DNA of 64,000 bases from Sabellastarte sp. h YS-2021 (lineage: Eukaryota; Annelida; Polychaeta; Sabellida; Sabellidae), in contig OZ024936.1 of assembly GCA_964017235.1 (NCBI GenBank), positions 58,455,028 through 58,519,027 of the forward strand. Reading direction: 5' to 3'. The notes below the pieces were generated by a model. That model was not told the DNA's origin. It was given only the letters and a program-made list of their open reading frames with translations, and made no database searches. A program made the translations under genes and the position numbers. Positions 25,267-37,944 of this stretch are shown one piece after another (the stretch's first letter is position 1; each line of letters begins with the position of its first letter).

Positions 25267-27994
25267 TTGAGATTACATCTGGTATACCAGTGGTGTCATA
25301 TGTGTCATACAGGGTTGAGGAGAGTGAAAATACAGCCTCAGATGGCTGTATCAGGAAGTGCTGATATATTCTCAATTAAGGTAGATTCAAGGTTGAAAAC
25401 CATATTGATTCACACAGGAGTCGCCACTGAAATGAATTTTAGTAGTGTGTTCCTTCAGAAATACACATGTAGCCAAAGTACAGGTTCAGGGAGTGTAGTT
25501 GGCGAGAGATGCATACAATGCCAGATCAGCCCAAACCACCCCTTAAAGTTGGTCAATCTGGCCGAGATTTTCACAGGAAACTCAGTTTATATCAGAGAAT
25601 GAATTTGTATTAGGCTGACCCACTCGAGGGCCACATTAAAAATTTCAATTTCCGGGGTGTGGGGGGGGGGGGCCCCATGCCACCCCTCAGGTAGGAAATT
25701 TCAAGTATATCCTAATATTGCCAATCTGAAGCCCAAATTTAATTTTATGCCTATTTTAATAAATAATGAGGATATTTTAGGCGCATTTTGAGCATTACAT
25801 GTCTGATCAGAAATTATTTTACCAAAATATTGTTCTAAATATAGCCTAAAATAGATGTAAATCAGCCCAAACCAGTGCCAAATGTTGGTCTATAAGTCTG
25901 AAATTTGGCCCAAAAATCACTTGCCACATACTAAATCTGACTGTATAGGTTTTGAGATTACATCTGGTATACCAGTGGTGTCATATGTGTCATACAGGGT
26001 TGAGGAGAGTGAAAATACAGCCTCAGATGGCTGTATCAGGAAGTGCTGATATATTCTCAATTAAGGTAGATTCAAGGTTGAAAACCATATTGATTCACAC
26101 AGGAGTCGCCACTGAAATGAATTTTAGTAGTGTGTTCCTTCAGAAATACACATGTAGCCCAAAGTACAGGTTCAGGGAGTGTAGTTGGCGAGAGATGCAT
26201 ACAATGCCAGATCAGCCCAAACCACCCCTTAAAGTTGGTCAATCTGGCTGAGATTTTCACAGGAAACTCAGTTTATATCAGAGAATGAATTTGTATTAGG
26301 CTGACCCACTCGAGGGCCACATTAAAAATTTCAATTTCCGGGGTGTGGGGGGGCCCCATGCCACCCCTCAGGTAGGAAATTTCAAGTATATCCTAATATT
26401 GCCAATCTGAAGCCCAAATTTAATTTTATGCCTATTTTAATAAATAATGAGGATATTTTAGGCGCATTTTGAGCATTACATGTCTGATCAGAAATTATTT
26501 TACCAAAATATTGTTCTAAATATAGCCTAAAATAGATGTAAATCAGCCCAAACCAGTACCAAATGTTGGTCTATAAGTCTGAAATTTGGCCCAAAAATCA
26601 CTTGCCACATACTAAATCTGACTGTATAGGTTTTGAGATTACATCTGGTATACCAGTGGTGTCATATGTGTCATACAGGGTTGAGGAGAGTGAAAATACA
26701 GCCTCAGATGGCTGTATCAGGAAGTGCTGATATATTCTCAATTAAGGTAGATTCAAGGTTGAAAACCATATTGATTCACACAGGAGTCGCCACTGAAATG
26801 AATTTTAGTAGTGTGTTCCTTCAGAAATACACATGTAGCCCAAAGTACAGGTTCAGGGAGTGTAGTTGGCGAGAGATGCATACAATGCCAGATCAGCCCA
26901 AACCACCCCTTAAAGTTGGTCAATCTGGCTGAGATTTTCACAGGAAACTCAGTTTATATCAGAGAATGAATTTGTATTAGGCTGACCCACTCGAGGGCCA
27001 CATTAAAAATTTCAATTTCCGGGGTGTGGGGGGGCCCCATGCCACCCCTCAGGTAGGAAATTTCAAGTATATCCTAATATTGCCAATCTGAAGCCCAAAT
27101 TTAATTTTATGCCTATTTTAATAAATAATGAGGATATTTTAGGCGCATTTTGAGCATTACATGTCTGATCAGAAATTATTTTACCAAAATATTGTTCTAA
27201 ATATAGCCTAAAATAGATGTAAATCAGCCCAAACCAGTACCAAATGTTGGTCTATAAGTCTGAAATTTGGCCCAAAAATCACTTGCCACATACTAAATCT
27301 GACTGTATAGGTTTTGAGATTACATCTGGTATACCAGTGGTGTCATATGTGTCATACAGGGTTGAGGAGAGTGAAAATACAGCCTCAGATGGCTGTATCA
27401 GGAAGTGCTGATATATTCTCAATTAAGGTAGATTCAAGGTTGAAAACCATATTGATTCACACAGGAGTCGCCACTGAAATGAATTTTAGTAGTGTGTTCC
27501 TTCAGAAATACACATGTAGCCCAAAGTACAGGTTCAGGGAGTGTAGTTGGCGAGAGATGCATACAATGCCAGATCAGCCCAAACCACCCCTTAAAGTTGG
27601 TCAATCTGGCTGAGATTTTGACAGGAAACTCAGTTTATATCAGAGAATGAATTTGTATTAGGCTGACCCACTCGAGGGCCACATTAAAAATTTCAATTTC
27701 CGGGGTGTGGGGGGGCCCCATGCCACCCCTCAGGTAGGAAATTTCAAGTATATCCTAATATTGCCAATCTGAAGCCCAAATTTAATTTTATGCCTATTTT
27801 AATAAATAATGAGGATATTTTAGGCGCATTTTGAGCATTACATGTCTGATCAGAAATTATTTTACCAAAATATTGTTCTAAATATAGCCTAAAATAGATG
27901 TAAATCAGCCCAAACCAGTACCAAATGTTGGTCTATAAGTCTGAAATTTGGCCCAAAAATCACTTGCCACATACTAAATCTGACTGTATAGGTT
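25267..27994 (+). repeat. Tetramer higher-order repeat (2728 bp), copy 2
   Basis: Second copy of the block at 22539, with identical total length, monomer lengths and diagnostic variants, including the 12-G run at 25661-25672. Preservation of an unstable 12-G tract in both copies suggests a very recent duplication, or assembly duplication of the same molecule. Read coverage would separate these. Confidence 0.9.
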
Positions 27995-29361
27995 TTGAGA
28001 TTACATCTGGTATACCAGTGGTGTCATATGTGTCATACAGGGTTGAGGAGAGTGAAAATACAGCCTCAGATGGCTGTATCAGGAAGTGCTGATATATTCT
28101 CAATTAAGGTAGATTCAAGGTTGAAAACCATATTGATTCACACAGGAGTCGCCACTGAAATGAATTTTAGTAGTGTGTTCCTTCAGAAATACACATGTAG
28201 CCCAAAGTACAGGTTCAGGGAGTGTAGTTGGCGAGAGATGCATACAATGCCAGATCAGCCCAAACCACCCCTTAAAGTTGGTCAATCTGGCTGAGATTTT
28301 CACAGGAAACTCAGTTTATATCAGAGAATAAATTTGTATTAGGCTGACCCACTCGAGGGCCACATTAAAAATTTCAATTTCCGGGGTGTGGGGGGGCCCC
28401 ATGCCACCCCTCAGGTAGGAAATTTCAAGTATATCCTAATATTGCCAATCTGAAGCCCAAATTTAATTTTATGCCTATTTTAATAAATAATGAGGATATT
28501 TTAGGCGCATTTTGAGCATTACATGTCTGATCAGAAATTATTTTACCAAAATATTGTTCTAAATATAGCCTAAAATAGATGTAAATCAGCCCAAACCAGT
28601 ACCAAATGTTGGTCTATAAGTCTGAAATTTGGCCCAAAAATCACTTGCCACATACTAAATCTGACTGTATAGGTTTTGAGATTACATCTGGTATACCAGT
28701 GGTGTCATATGTGTCATACAGGGTTGAGGAGAGTGAAAATACAGCCTCAGATGGCTGTATCAGGAAGTGCTGATATATTCTCAATTAAGGTAGATTCAAG
28801 GTTGAAAACCATATTGATTCACACAGGAGTCGCCACTGAAATGAATTTTAGTAGTGTGTTCCTTCAGAAATACACATGTAGCCCAAAGTACAGGTTCAGG
28901 GAGTGTAGTTGGCAAGAGATGCATACAATGCCAGATCAGCCCAAACCACCCCTTAAAGTTGGTCAATCTGGCTGAGATTTTCACAGGAAACTCAGTTTAT
29001 ATCAGAGAATGAATTTGTATTAGGCTGACCCACTCGAGGGCCACATTAAAAATTTCAATTTCCGGGGTGTGGGGGGGGGGGGGCCCATGCCACCCCTCAG
29101 GTAGGAAATTTCAAGTATATCCTAATATTGCCAATCTGAAGCCCAAATTTAATTTTATGCCTATTTTAATAAATAATGAGGATATTTTAGGCGCATTTTG
29201 AGCATTACATGTCTGATCAGAAATTATTTTACCAAAATATTGTTCTAAATATAGCCTAAAATAGATGTAAATCAGCCCAAACCAGTACCAAATGTTGGTC
29301 TATAAGTCTGAAATTTGGCCCAAAAATCACTTGCCACATACTAAATCTGACTGTATAGGTT
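27995..29361 (+). repeat. Linked pair 'gagaataaat' + 'ggcaag', copy 2
   Basis: Diagnostic A at 28330 in the first monomer and A at 28914 in the second, 584 bp apart as in the other two copies. The second monomer has the 13G3C run (29071-29083), whereas the pair at 16410 has 10G3C. Confidence 0.85.
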
Positions 29362-32077
29362 TTGAGATTACATCTGGTATACCAGTGGTGTCATATGTGT
29401 CATACAGGGTTGAGGAGAGTGAAAATACAGCCTCAGATGGCTGTATCAGGAAGTGCTGATATATTCTCAATTAAGGTAGATTCAAGGTTGAAAACCATAT
29501 TGATTCACACAGGAGTCGCCACTGAAATGAATTTTAGTAGTGTGTTCCTTCAGAAATACACATGTAGCCCAAAGTACAGGTTCAGGGAGTGTAGTTGGCG
29601 AGAGATGCATACAATGCCAGATCAGCCCAAACCACCCCTTAAAGTTGGTCAATCTGGCTGAGATTTTCACAGGAAACTCAGTTTATATCAGAGAATGAAT
29701 TTGTATTAGGCTGACCCACTCGAGGGCCACATTAAAAATTTCAATTTCCGGGGTGTGGGGGGGGCCCATGCCACCCCTCAGGTAGGAAATTTCAAGTATA
29801 TCCTAATATTGCCAATCTGAAGCCCAAATTTAATTTTATGCCTATTTTAATAAATAATGAGGATATTTTAGGCGCATTTTGAGCATTACATGTCTGATCA
29901 GAAATTATTTTACCAAAATATTGTTCTAAATATAGCCTAAAATAGATGTAAATCAGCCCAAACCAGTACCAAATGTTGGTCTATAAGTCTGAAATTTGGC
30001 CCAAAAATCACTTGCCACATACTAAATCTGACTGTATAGGTTTTGAGATTACATCTGGTATACCAGTGGTGTCATATGTGTCATACAGGGTTGAGGAGAG
30101 TGAAAATACAGCCTCAGATGGCTGTATCAGGAAGTGCTGATATATTCTCAATTAAGGTAGATTCAAGGTTGAAAACCATATTGATTCACACAGGAGTCGC
30201 CACTGAAATGAATTTTAGTAGTGTGTTCCTTCAGAAATACACATGTAGCCCAAAGTACAGGTTCAGGGAGTGTAGTTGGCGAGAGATGCATACAATGCCA
30301 GATCAGCCCAAACCACCCCTTAAAGTTGGTCAATCTGGCTGAGATTTTCACAGGAAACTCAGTTTATATCAGAGAATGAATTTGTATTAGGCTGACCCAC
30401 TCGAGGGCCACATTAAAAATTTCAATTTCCGGGGTGTGGGGGGGCCCCATGCCACCCCTCAGGTAGGAAATTTCAAGTATATCCTAATATTGCCAATCTG
30501 AAGCCCAAATTTAATTTTATGCCTATTTTAATAAATAATGAGGATATTTTAGGCGCATTTTGAGCATTACATGTCTGATCAGAAATTATTTTACCAAAAT
30601 ATTGTTCTAAATATAGCCTAAAATAGATGTAAATCAGCCCAAACCAGTACCAAATGTTGGTCTATAAGTCTGAAATTTGGCCCAAAAATCACTTGCCACA
30701 TACTAAATCTGACTGTATAGGTTTTGAGATTACATCTGGTATACCAGTGGTGTCATATGTGTCATACAGGGTTGAGGAGAGTGAAAATACAGCCTCAGAT
30801 GGCTGTATCAGGAAGTGCTGATATATTCTCAATTAAGGTAGATTCAAGGTTGAAAACCATATTGATTCACACAGGAGTCGCCACTGAAATGAATTTTAGT
30901 AGTGTGTTCCTTCAGAAATACACATGTAGCCCAAAGTACAGGTTCAGGGAGTGTAGTTGGCGAGAGATGCATACAATGCCAGATCAGCCCAAACCACCCC
31001 TTAAAGTTGGTCAATCTGGCTGAGATTTTCACAGGAAACTCAGTTTATATCAGAGAATGAATTTGTATTAGGCTGACCCACTCGAGGGCCACATTAAAAA
31101 TTTCAATTTCCGGGGTGTGGGGGGGCCCCATGCCACCCCTCAGGTAGGAAATTTCAAGTATATCCTAATATTGCCAATCTGAAGCCCAAATTTAATTTTA
31201 TGCCTATTTTAATAAATAATGAGGATATTTTAGGCGCATTTTGAGCATTGCATGTCTGATCAGAAATTATTTTACCAAAATATTATAGCCTAGAATAGAT
31301 GTAAATCAGCCCAAACCAGTACCAAATGTTGGTCTATAAGTCTGAAATTTGGCCCAAAAATCACTTGCCACATACTAAATCTGACTGTATAGGTTTTGAG
31401 ATTACATCTGGTATACCAGTGGTGTCATATGTGTCATACAGGGTTGAGGAGAGTGAAAATACAGCCTCAGATGGCTGTATCAGGAAGTGCTGATATATTC
31501 TCAATTAAGGTAGATTCAAGGTTGAAAACCATATTGATTCACACAGGAGTCGCCACTGAAATGAATTTTAGTAGTGTGTTCCTTCAGAAATACACATGTA
31601 GCCCAAAGTACAGGTTCAGGGAGTGTAGTTGGCGAGAGATGCATACAATGCCAGATCAGCCCAAACCACCCCTTAAAGTTGGTCAATCTGGCTGAGATTT
31701 TCACAGGAAACTCAGTTTATATCAGAGAATGAATTTGTATTAGGCTGACCCACTCGAGGGCCACATTAAAAATTTCAATTTCCGGGGTGTGGAAGGGGCC
31801 CCATGCCACCCCTCAGGTAGGAAATTTCAAGTATATCCTAATATTGCCAATCTGAAGCCCAAATTTAATTTTATGCCTATTTTAATAAATAATGAGGATA
31901 TTTTAGGCGCATTTTGAGCATTACATGTCTGATCAGAAATTATTTTACCAAAATATTGTTCTAAATATAGCCTAAAATAGATGTAAATCAGCCCAAACCA
32001 GTACCAAATGTTGGTCTATAAGTCTGAAATTTGGCCCAAAAATCACTTGCCACATACTAAATCTGACTGTATAGGTT
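28676..32077 (+). repeat. Higher-order block ending in the 672-bp monomer, copy 2
   Basis: Five monomers of 686, 681, 681, 672 and 682 bp, parallel to 19817-22538 but with one extra monomer at 29362 (8G3C). The last monomer (31396) differs from its counterpart: its G-run is interrupted, reading 'gtgtggaaggggcccc'. It is the only copy with AA inside the run. Confidence 0.82.
30724..31395 (+). repeat. 672-bp monomer with 9-bp deletion, copy 2
   Basis: Carries the same 9-bp deletion and the same two linked substitutions (G at 31250, and 'cctagaatag') as the monomer at 21184, 9540 bp upstream. Common descent by block duplication is the simplest explanation. Confidence 0.9.
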
Positions 32078-32758
32078 TTGAGATTACATCTGGTATACCA
32101 GTGGTGTCATATGTGTCATACAGGGTTGAGGAGAGTGAAAATACAGCCTCAGATGGCTGTATCAGGAAGTGCTGATATATTCTCAATTAAGGTAGATTCA
32201 AGGTTGAAAACCATATTGATTCACACAGGAGTCGCCACTGAAATGAATTTTAGTAGTGTGTTCCTTCAGAAATACACATGTAGCCCAAAGTACAGGTTCA
32301 GGGAGTGTAGTTGGCGAGAGATGCATACAATGCCAGATCAGCCCAAACCACCCCTTAAAGTTGGTCAATCTGGCTGAGATTTTCACAGGAAACTCAGTTT
32401 ATATCAGAGAATGAATTTGTATTAGGCTGACCCACTCGAGGGCCACATTAAAAATTTCAATTTCCGGGGTGTGGGGGGGCCCCATGCCACCCCTCAGGTA
32501 GGAAATTTCAAGTATATCCTAATATTGCCAATCTGAAGCCCAAATTTAATTTTATGCCTATTTTAATAAATAATGAGGATATTTTAGGCGCATTTTGAGC
32601 ATTACATGTCTGATCAGAAATTATTTTACCAAAATATTGTTCTAAATATAGCCTAAAATAGATGTAAATCAGCCCAAACCAGTACCAAATGTTGGTCTAT
32701 AAGTCTGAAATTTGGCCCAAAAATCACTTGCCACATACTAAATCTGACTGTATAGGTT

Positions 32759-34120
32759 TTGAGATTACATCTGGTATACCAGTGGTGTCATATGTGTCAT
32801 ACAGGGTTGAGGAGAGTGAAAATACAGCCTCAGATGGCTGTATCAGGAAGTGCTGATATATTCTCAATTAAGGTAGATTCAAGGTTGAAAACCATATTGA
32901 TTCACACAGGAGTCACCACTGAAATGAATTTTAGTAGTGTGTTCCTTCAGAAATACACATGTAGCCCAAAGTACAGGTTCAGGGAGTGTAGTTGGCGAGA
33001 GATGCATACAATGCCAGATCAGCCCAAACCACCCCTTAAAGTTGGTCAATCTGGCTGAGATTTTCACAGGAAACTCAGTTTATATCAGAGAATAAATTTG
33101 TATTAGGCTGACCCACTCGAGGGCCACATTAAAAATTTCAATTTCCGGGGTGTGGGGGGGCCCCATGCCACCCCTCAGGTAGGAAATTTCAAGTATATCC
33201 TAATATTGCCAATCTGAAGCCCAAATTTAATTTTATGCCTATTTTAATAAATAATGAGGATATTTTAGGCGCATTTTGAGCATTACATGTCTGATCAGAA
33301 ATTATTTTACCAAAATATTGTTCTAAATATAGCCTAAAATAGATGTAAATCAGCCCAAACCAGTACCAAATGTTGGTCTATAAGTCTGAAATTTGGCCCA
33401 AAAATCACTTGCCACATACTAAATCTGACTGTATAGGTTTTGAGATTACATCTGGTATACCAGTGATGTCATATGTGTCATACAGGGTTGAGGAGAGTGA
33501 AAATACAGCCTCAGATGGCTGTATCAGGAAGTGCTGATATATTCTCAATTAAGGTAGATTCAAGGTTGAAAACCATATTGATTCACACAGGAGTCGCCAC
33601 TGAAATGAATTTTAGTAGTGTGTTCCTTCAGAAATACACATGTAGCCCAAAGTACAGGTTCAGGGAGTGTAGTTGGCAAGAGATGCATACAATGCCAGAT
33701 CAGCCCAAACCACCCCTTAAAGTTGGTCAATCTGGCTGAGATTTTCACAGGAAACTCAGTTTATATCAGAGAATGAATTTGTATTAGGCTGACCCACTCG
33801 AGGGCCACATTAAAAATTTCAATTTCCGGGGTGTGGGGGGGCCCCATGCCACCCCTCAGGTAGGAAATTTCAAGTATATCCTAATATTGCCAATCTGAAG
33901 CCCAAATTTAATTTTATGCCTATTTTAATAAATAATGAGGATATTTTAGGCGCATTTTGAGCATTACATGTCTGATCAGAAATTATTTTACCAAAATATT
34001 GTTCTAAATATAGCCTAAAATAGATGTAAATCAGCCCAAACCAGTACCAAATGTTGGTCTATAAGTCTGAAATTTGGCCCAAAAATCACTTGCCACATAC
34101 TAAATCTGACTGTATAGGTT
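32759..34120 (+). repeat. Linked pair 'gagaataaat' + 'ggcaag', copy 3
   Basis: Diagnostic A at 33094 and A at 33678, again 584 bp apart. The first monomer also has a CpG transition (gtcgcc to gtcacc, A at 32915). The second has a seven-G run, so 'ggcaag' monomers occur on both expanded and unexpanded G-run backgrounds. The second also has 'cagtgatgtc', which puts a stop codon in the small open frame seen in other copies. Confidence 0.85.
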
Positions 34121-36163
34121 TTGAGATTACATCTGGTATACCAGTGGTGTCATATGTGTCATACAGGGTTGAGGAGAGTGAAAATACAGCCTCAGATGGC
34201 TGTATCAGGAAGTGCTGATATATTCTCAATTAAGGTAGATTCAAGGTTGAAAACCATATTGATTCACACAGGAGTCGCCACTGAAATGAATTTTAGTAGT
34301 GTGTTCCTTCAGAAATACACATGTAGCCCAAAGTACAGGTTCAGGGAGTGTAGTTGGCGAGAGATGCATACAATGCCAGATCAGCCCAAACCACCCCTTA
34401 AAGTTGGTCAATCTGGCTGAGATTTTCACAGGAAACTCAGTTTATATCAGAGAATGAATTTGTATTAGGCTGACCCACTCGAGGGCCACATTAAAAATTT
34501 CAATTTCCGGGGTGTCGGGGGGGCCCATGCCACCCCTCAGGTAGGAAATTTCAAGTATATCCTAATATTGCCAATCTGAAGCCCAAATTTAATTTTATGC
34601 CTATTTTAATAAATAATGAGGATATTTTAGGCGCATTTTGAGCATTACATGTCTGATCAGAAATTATTTTACCAAAATATTGTTCTAAATATAGCCTAAA
34701 ATAGATGTAAATCAGCCCAAACCAGTACCAAATGTTGGTCTATAAGTCTGAAATTTGGCCCAAAAATCACTTGCCACATACTAAATCTGACTGTATAGGT
34801 TTTGAGATTACATCTGGTATACCAGTGGTGTCATATGTGTCATACAGGGTTGAGGAGAGTGAAAATACAGCCTCAGATGGCTGTATCAGGAAGTGCTGAT
34901 ATATTCTCAATTAAGGTAGATTCAAGGTTGAAAACCATATTGATTCACACAGGAGTCGCCACTGAAATGAATTTTAGTAGTGTGTTCCTTCAGAAATACA
35001 CATGTAGCCCAAAGTACAGGTTCAGGGAGTGTAGTTGGCGAGAGATGCATACAATGCCAGATCAGCCCAAACCACCCCTTAAAGTTGGTCAATCTGGCTG
35101 AGATTTTCACAGGAAACTCAGTTTATATCAGAGAATGAATTTGTATTAGGCTGACCCACTCGAGGGCCACATTAAAAATTTCAATTTCCGGGGTGTCGGG
35201 GGGGCCCATGCCACCCCTCAGGTAGGAAATTTCAAGTATATCCTAATATTGCCAATCTGAAGCCCAAATTTAATTTTATGCCTATTTTAATAAATAATGA
35301 GGATATTTTAGGCGCATTTTGAGCATTACATGTCTGATCAGAAATTATTTTACCAAAATATTGTTCTAAATATAGCCTAAAATAGATGTAAATCAGCCCA
35401 AACCAGTACCAAATGTTGGTCTATAAGTCTGAAATTTGGCCCAAAAATCACTTGCCACATACTAAATCTGACTGTATAGGTTTTGAGATTACATCTGGTA
35501 TACCAGTGGTGTCATATGTGTCATACAGGGTTGAGGAGAGTGAAAATACAGCCTCAGATGGCTGTATCAGGAAGTGCTGATATATTCTCAATTAAGGTAG
35601 ATTCAAGGTTGAAAACCATATTGATTCACACAGGAGTCGCCACTGAAATGAATTTTAGTAGTGTGTTCCTTCAGAAATACACATGTAGCCCAAAGTACAG
35701 GTTCAGGGAGTGTAGTTGGCGAGAGATGCATACAATGCCAGATCAGCCCAAACCACCCCTTAAAGTTGGTCAATCTGGCTGAGATTTTCACAGGAAACTC
35801 AGTTTATATCAGAGAATGAATTTGTATTAGGCTGACCCACTCGAGGGCCACATTAAAAATTTCAATTTCCGGGGTGTCGGGGGGGCCCATGCCACCCCTC
35901 AGGTAGGAAATTTCAAGTATATCCTAATATTGCCAATCTGAAGCCCAAATTTAATTTTATGCCTATTTTAATAAATAATGAGGATATTTTAGGCGCATTT
36001 TGAGCATTACATGTCTGATCAGAAATTATTTTACCAAAATATTGTTCTAAATATAGCCTAAAATAGATGTAAATCAGCCCAAACCAGTACCAAATGTTGG
36101 TCTATAAGTCTGAAATTTGGCCCAAAAATCACTTGCCACATACTAAATCTGACTGTATAGGTT
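34121..36163 (+). repeat. Run of three matching monomers with 'gtgtcggggggg' variant
   Basis: Three consecutive 681-bp monomers share a run reading C, seven Gs and three Cs in place of the usual seven Gs and four Cs. I saw this in no other monomer. The preceding copy (33440) has the usual run. Neighbour-to-neighbour sharing at single-monomer register indicates local monomer-by-monomer amplification rather than multi-monomer block copying. Confidence 0.88.
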
Positions 36164-36844
36164 TTGAGATTACATCTGGTATACCAGTGGTGTCATATGT
36201 GTCATACAGGGTTGAGGAGAGTGAAAATACAGCCTCAGATGGCTGTATCAGGAAGTGCTGATATATTCTCAATTAAGGTAGATTCAAGGTTGAAAACCAT
36301 ATTGATTCACACAGGAGTCGCCACTGAAATGAATTTTAGTAGTGTGTTCCTTCAGAAATACACATGTAGCCCAAAGTACAGGTTCAGGGAGTGTAGTTGG
36401 CGAGAGATGCATACAATGCCAGATCAGCCCAAACCACCCCTTAAAGTTGGTCAATCTGGCTGAGATTTTCACAGGAAACTCAGTTTATATCAGAGACTGA
36501 ATTTGTATTAGGCTGACCCACTCGAGGGCCACATTAAAAATTTCAATTTCCGGGGTGTGGGGGGGCCCCATGCCACCCCTCAGGTAGGAAATTTCAAGTA
36601 TATCCTAATATTGCCAATCTGAAGCCCAAATTTAATTTTATGCCTATTTTAATAAATAATGAGGATATTTTAGGCGCATTTTGAGCATTGCATGTCTGAT
36701 CAGAAATTATTTTAGCAAAATATTGTTCTAAATATAGCCTAGAATAGATGTAAATCAGCCCAAACCAGTACCAAATGTTGGTCTATAAGTCTGAAATTTG
36801 GCCCAAAAATCACTTGCCACATACTAAATCTGACTGTATAGGTT
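36164..36844 (+). repeat. Mosaic monomer sharing left- and right-domain markers
   Basis: It combines 'gagactgaat' (C at 36497), otherwise found only in the right domain from 42146 on, with 'gcattgcatg' (G at 36690) and 'cctagaatag', otherwise found only in the two 672-bp monomers. It lacks their 9-bp deletion and has a private 'tttagcaaaa'. It is either an ancestral-like intermediate or a recombinant between lineages. Confidence 0.85.
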
Positions 36845-37744
36845 TTGAGATTACATCTGGTATACCAGTGGTGTCATATGTGTCATACAGGGTTGAGGAG
36901 AGTGAAAATACAGCCTCAGATGGCTGTATCAGGAAGTGCTGATATATTCTCAATTAAGGTAGATTCAAGGTTGAAAACCATATTGATTCACACAGGAGTC
37001 GCCACTGAAATGAATTTTAGTAGTGTGTTCCTTCAGAAATACACATGTAGCCCAAAGTACAGGTTCAGGGAGTGTAGTTGGCGAGAGATGCATACAATGC
37101 CAGATCAGCCTAAACCACCCCTTAAAGTTGGTCAATCTGGCTGAGATTTTCACAGGAAACTCAGTTTATATCAGAGAATGAATTTGTATTAGGCTGACCC
37201 ACTCGAGGGCCACATTAAAAATTTCAATTTCCGGGGTGTGGGGGGGGCCCCATGCCACCCCTCAGGTAGGAAATTTCAAGTATATCCTAATATTGCCAAT
37301 CTGAAGCCCAAATTTAATTTTATGCCTATTTTAATAAATAATGAGGATATTTTAGGCGCATTTTGAGCATTACATGTCTGATCAGAAATTATTTTACCAA
37401 AATATTGTTCTAAATATAGCCTAAAATAGATGTAAATCAGCCCAAACCAGTACCAAATGTTGGTCTATAAGTCTGAAATTTGGCCCAAAAATCACTTGCC
37501 ACATACTAAATCTGACTGTATAGGTTTTGAGATTACATCTGGTATACCAGTGGTGTCATATGTGTCATACAGGGTTGAGGAGAGTGAAAATACAGCCTCA
37601 GATGGCTGTATCAGGAAGTGCTGATATATTCTCAATTAAGGTAGATTCAAGGTTGAAAACCATATTGATTCACACAGGAGTCGCCACTGAAATGAATTTT
37701 AGTAGTGTGTTCCTTCAGAAATACACATGTAGCCCAAAGTACAG

Positions 37745-37944
37745 NNNNNNNNNNNNNNNNNNNNNNNNNNNNNNNNNNNNNNNNNNNNNNNNNNNNNNNN
37801 NNNNNNNNNNNNNNNNNNNNNNNNNNNNNNNNNNNNNNNNNNNNNNNNNNNNNNNNNNNNNNNNNNNNNNNNNNNNNNNNNNNNNNNNNNNNNNNNNNNN
37901 NNNNNNNNNNNNNNNNNNNNNNNNNNNNNNNNNNNNNNNNNNNN
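37745..37944. other. Assembly gap, exactly 200 Ns
   Basis: The Ns interrupt the monomer that starts at 37527. The bases flanking the gap, 'gtacag' on the left and 'gttcag' on the right, are contiguous in every other copy, so removing the Ns restores a standard 681-bp monomer with nothing missing or duplicated. A round 200 is a placeholder length. The true number of monomers across this point is unknown, and any open frame drawn through the Ns is an artefact. Confidence 0.99.
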
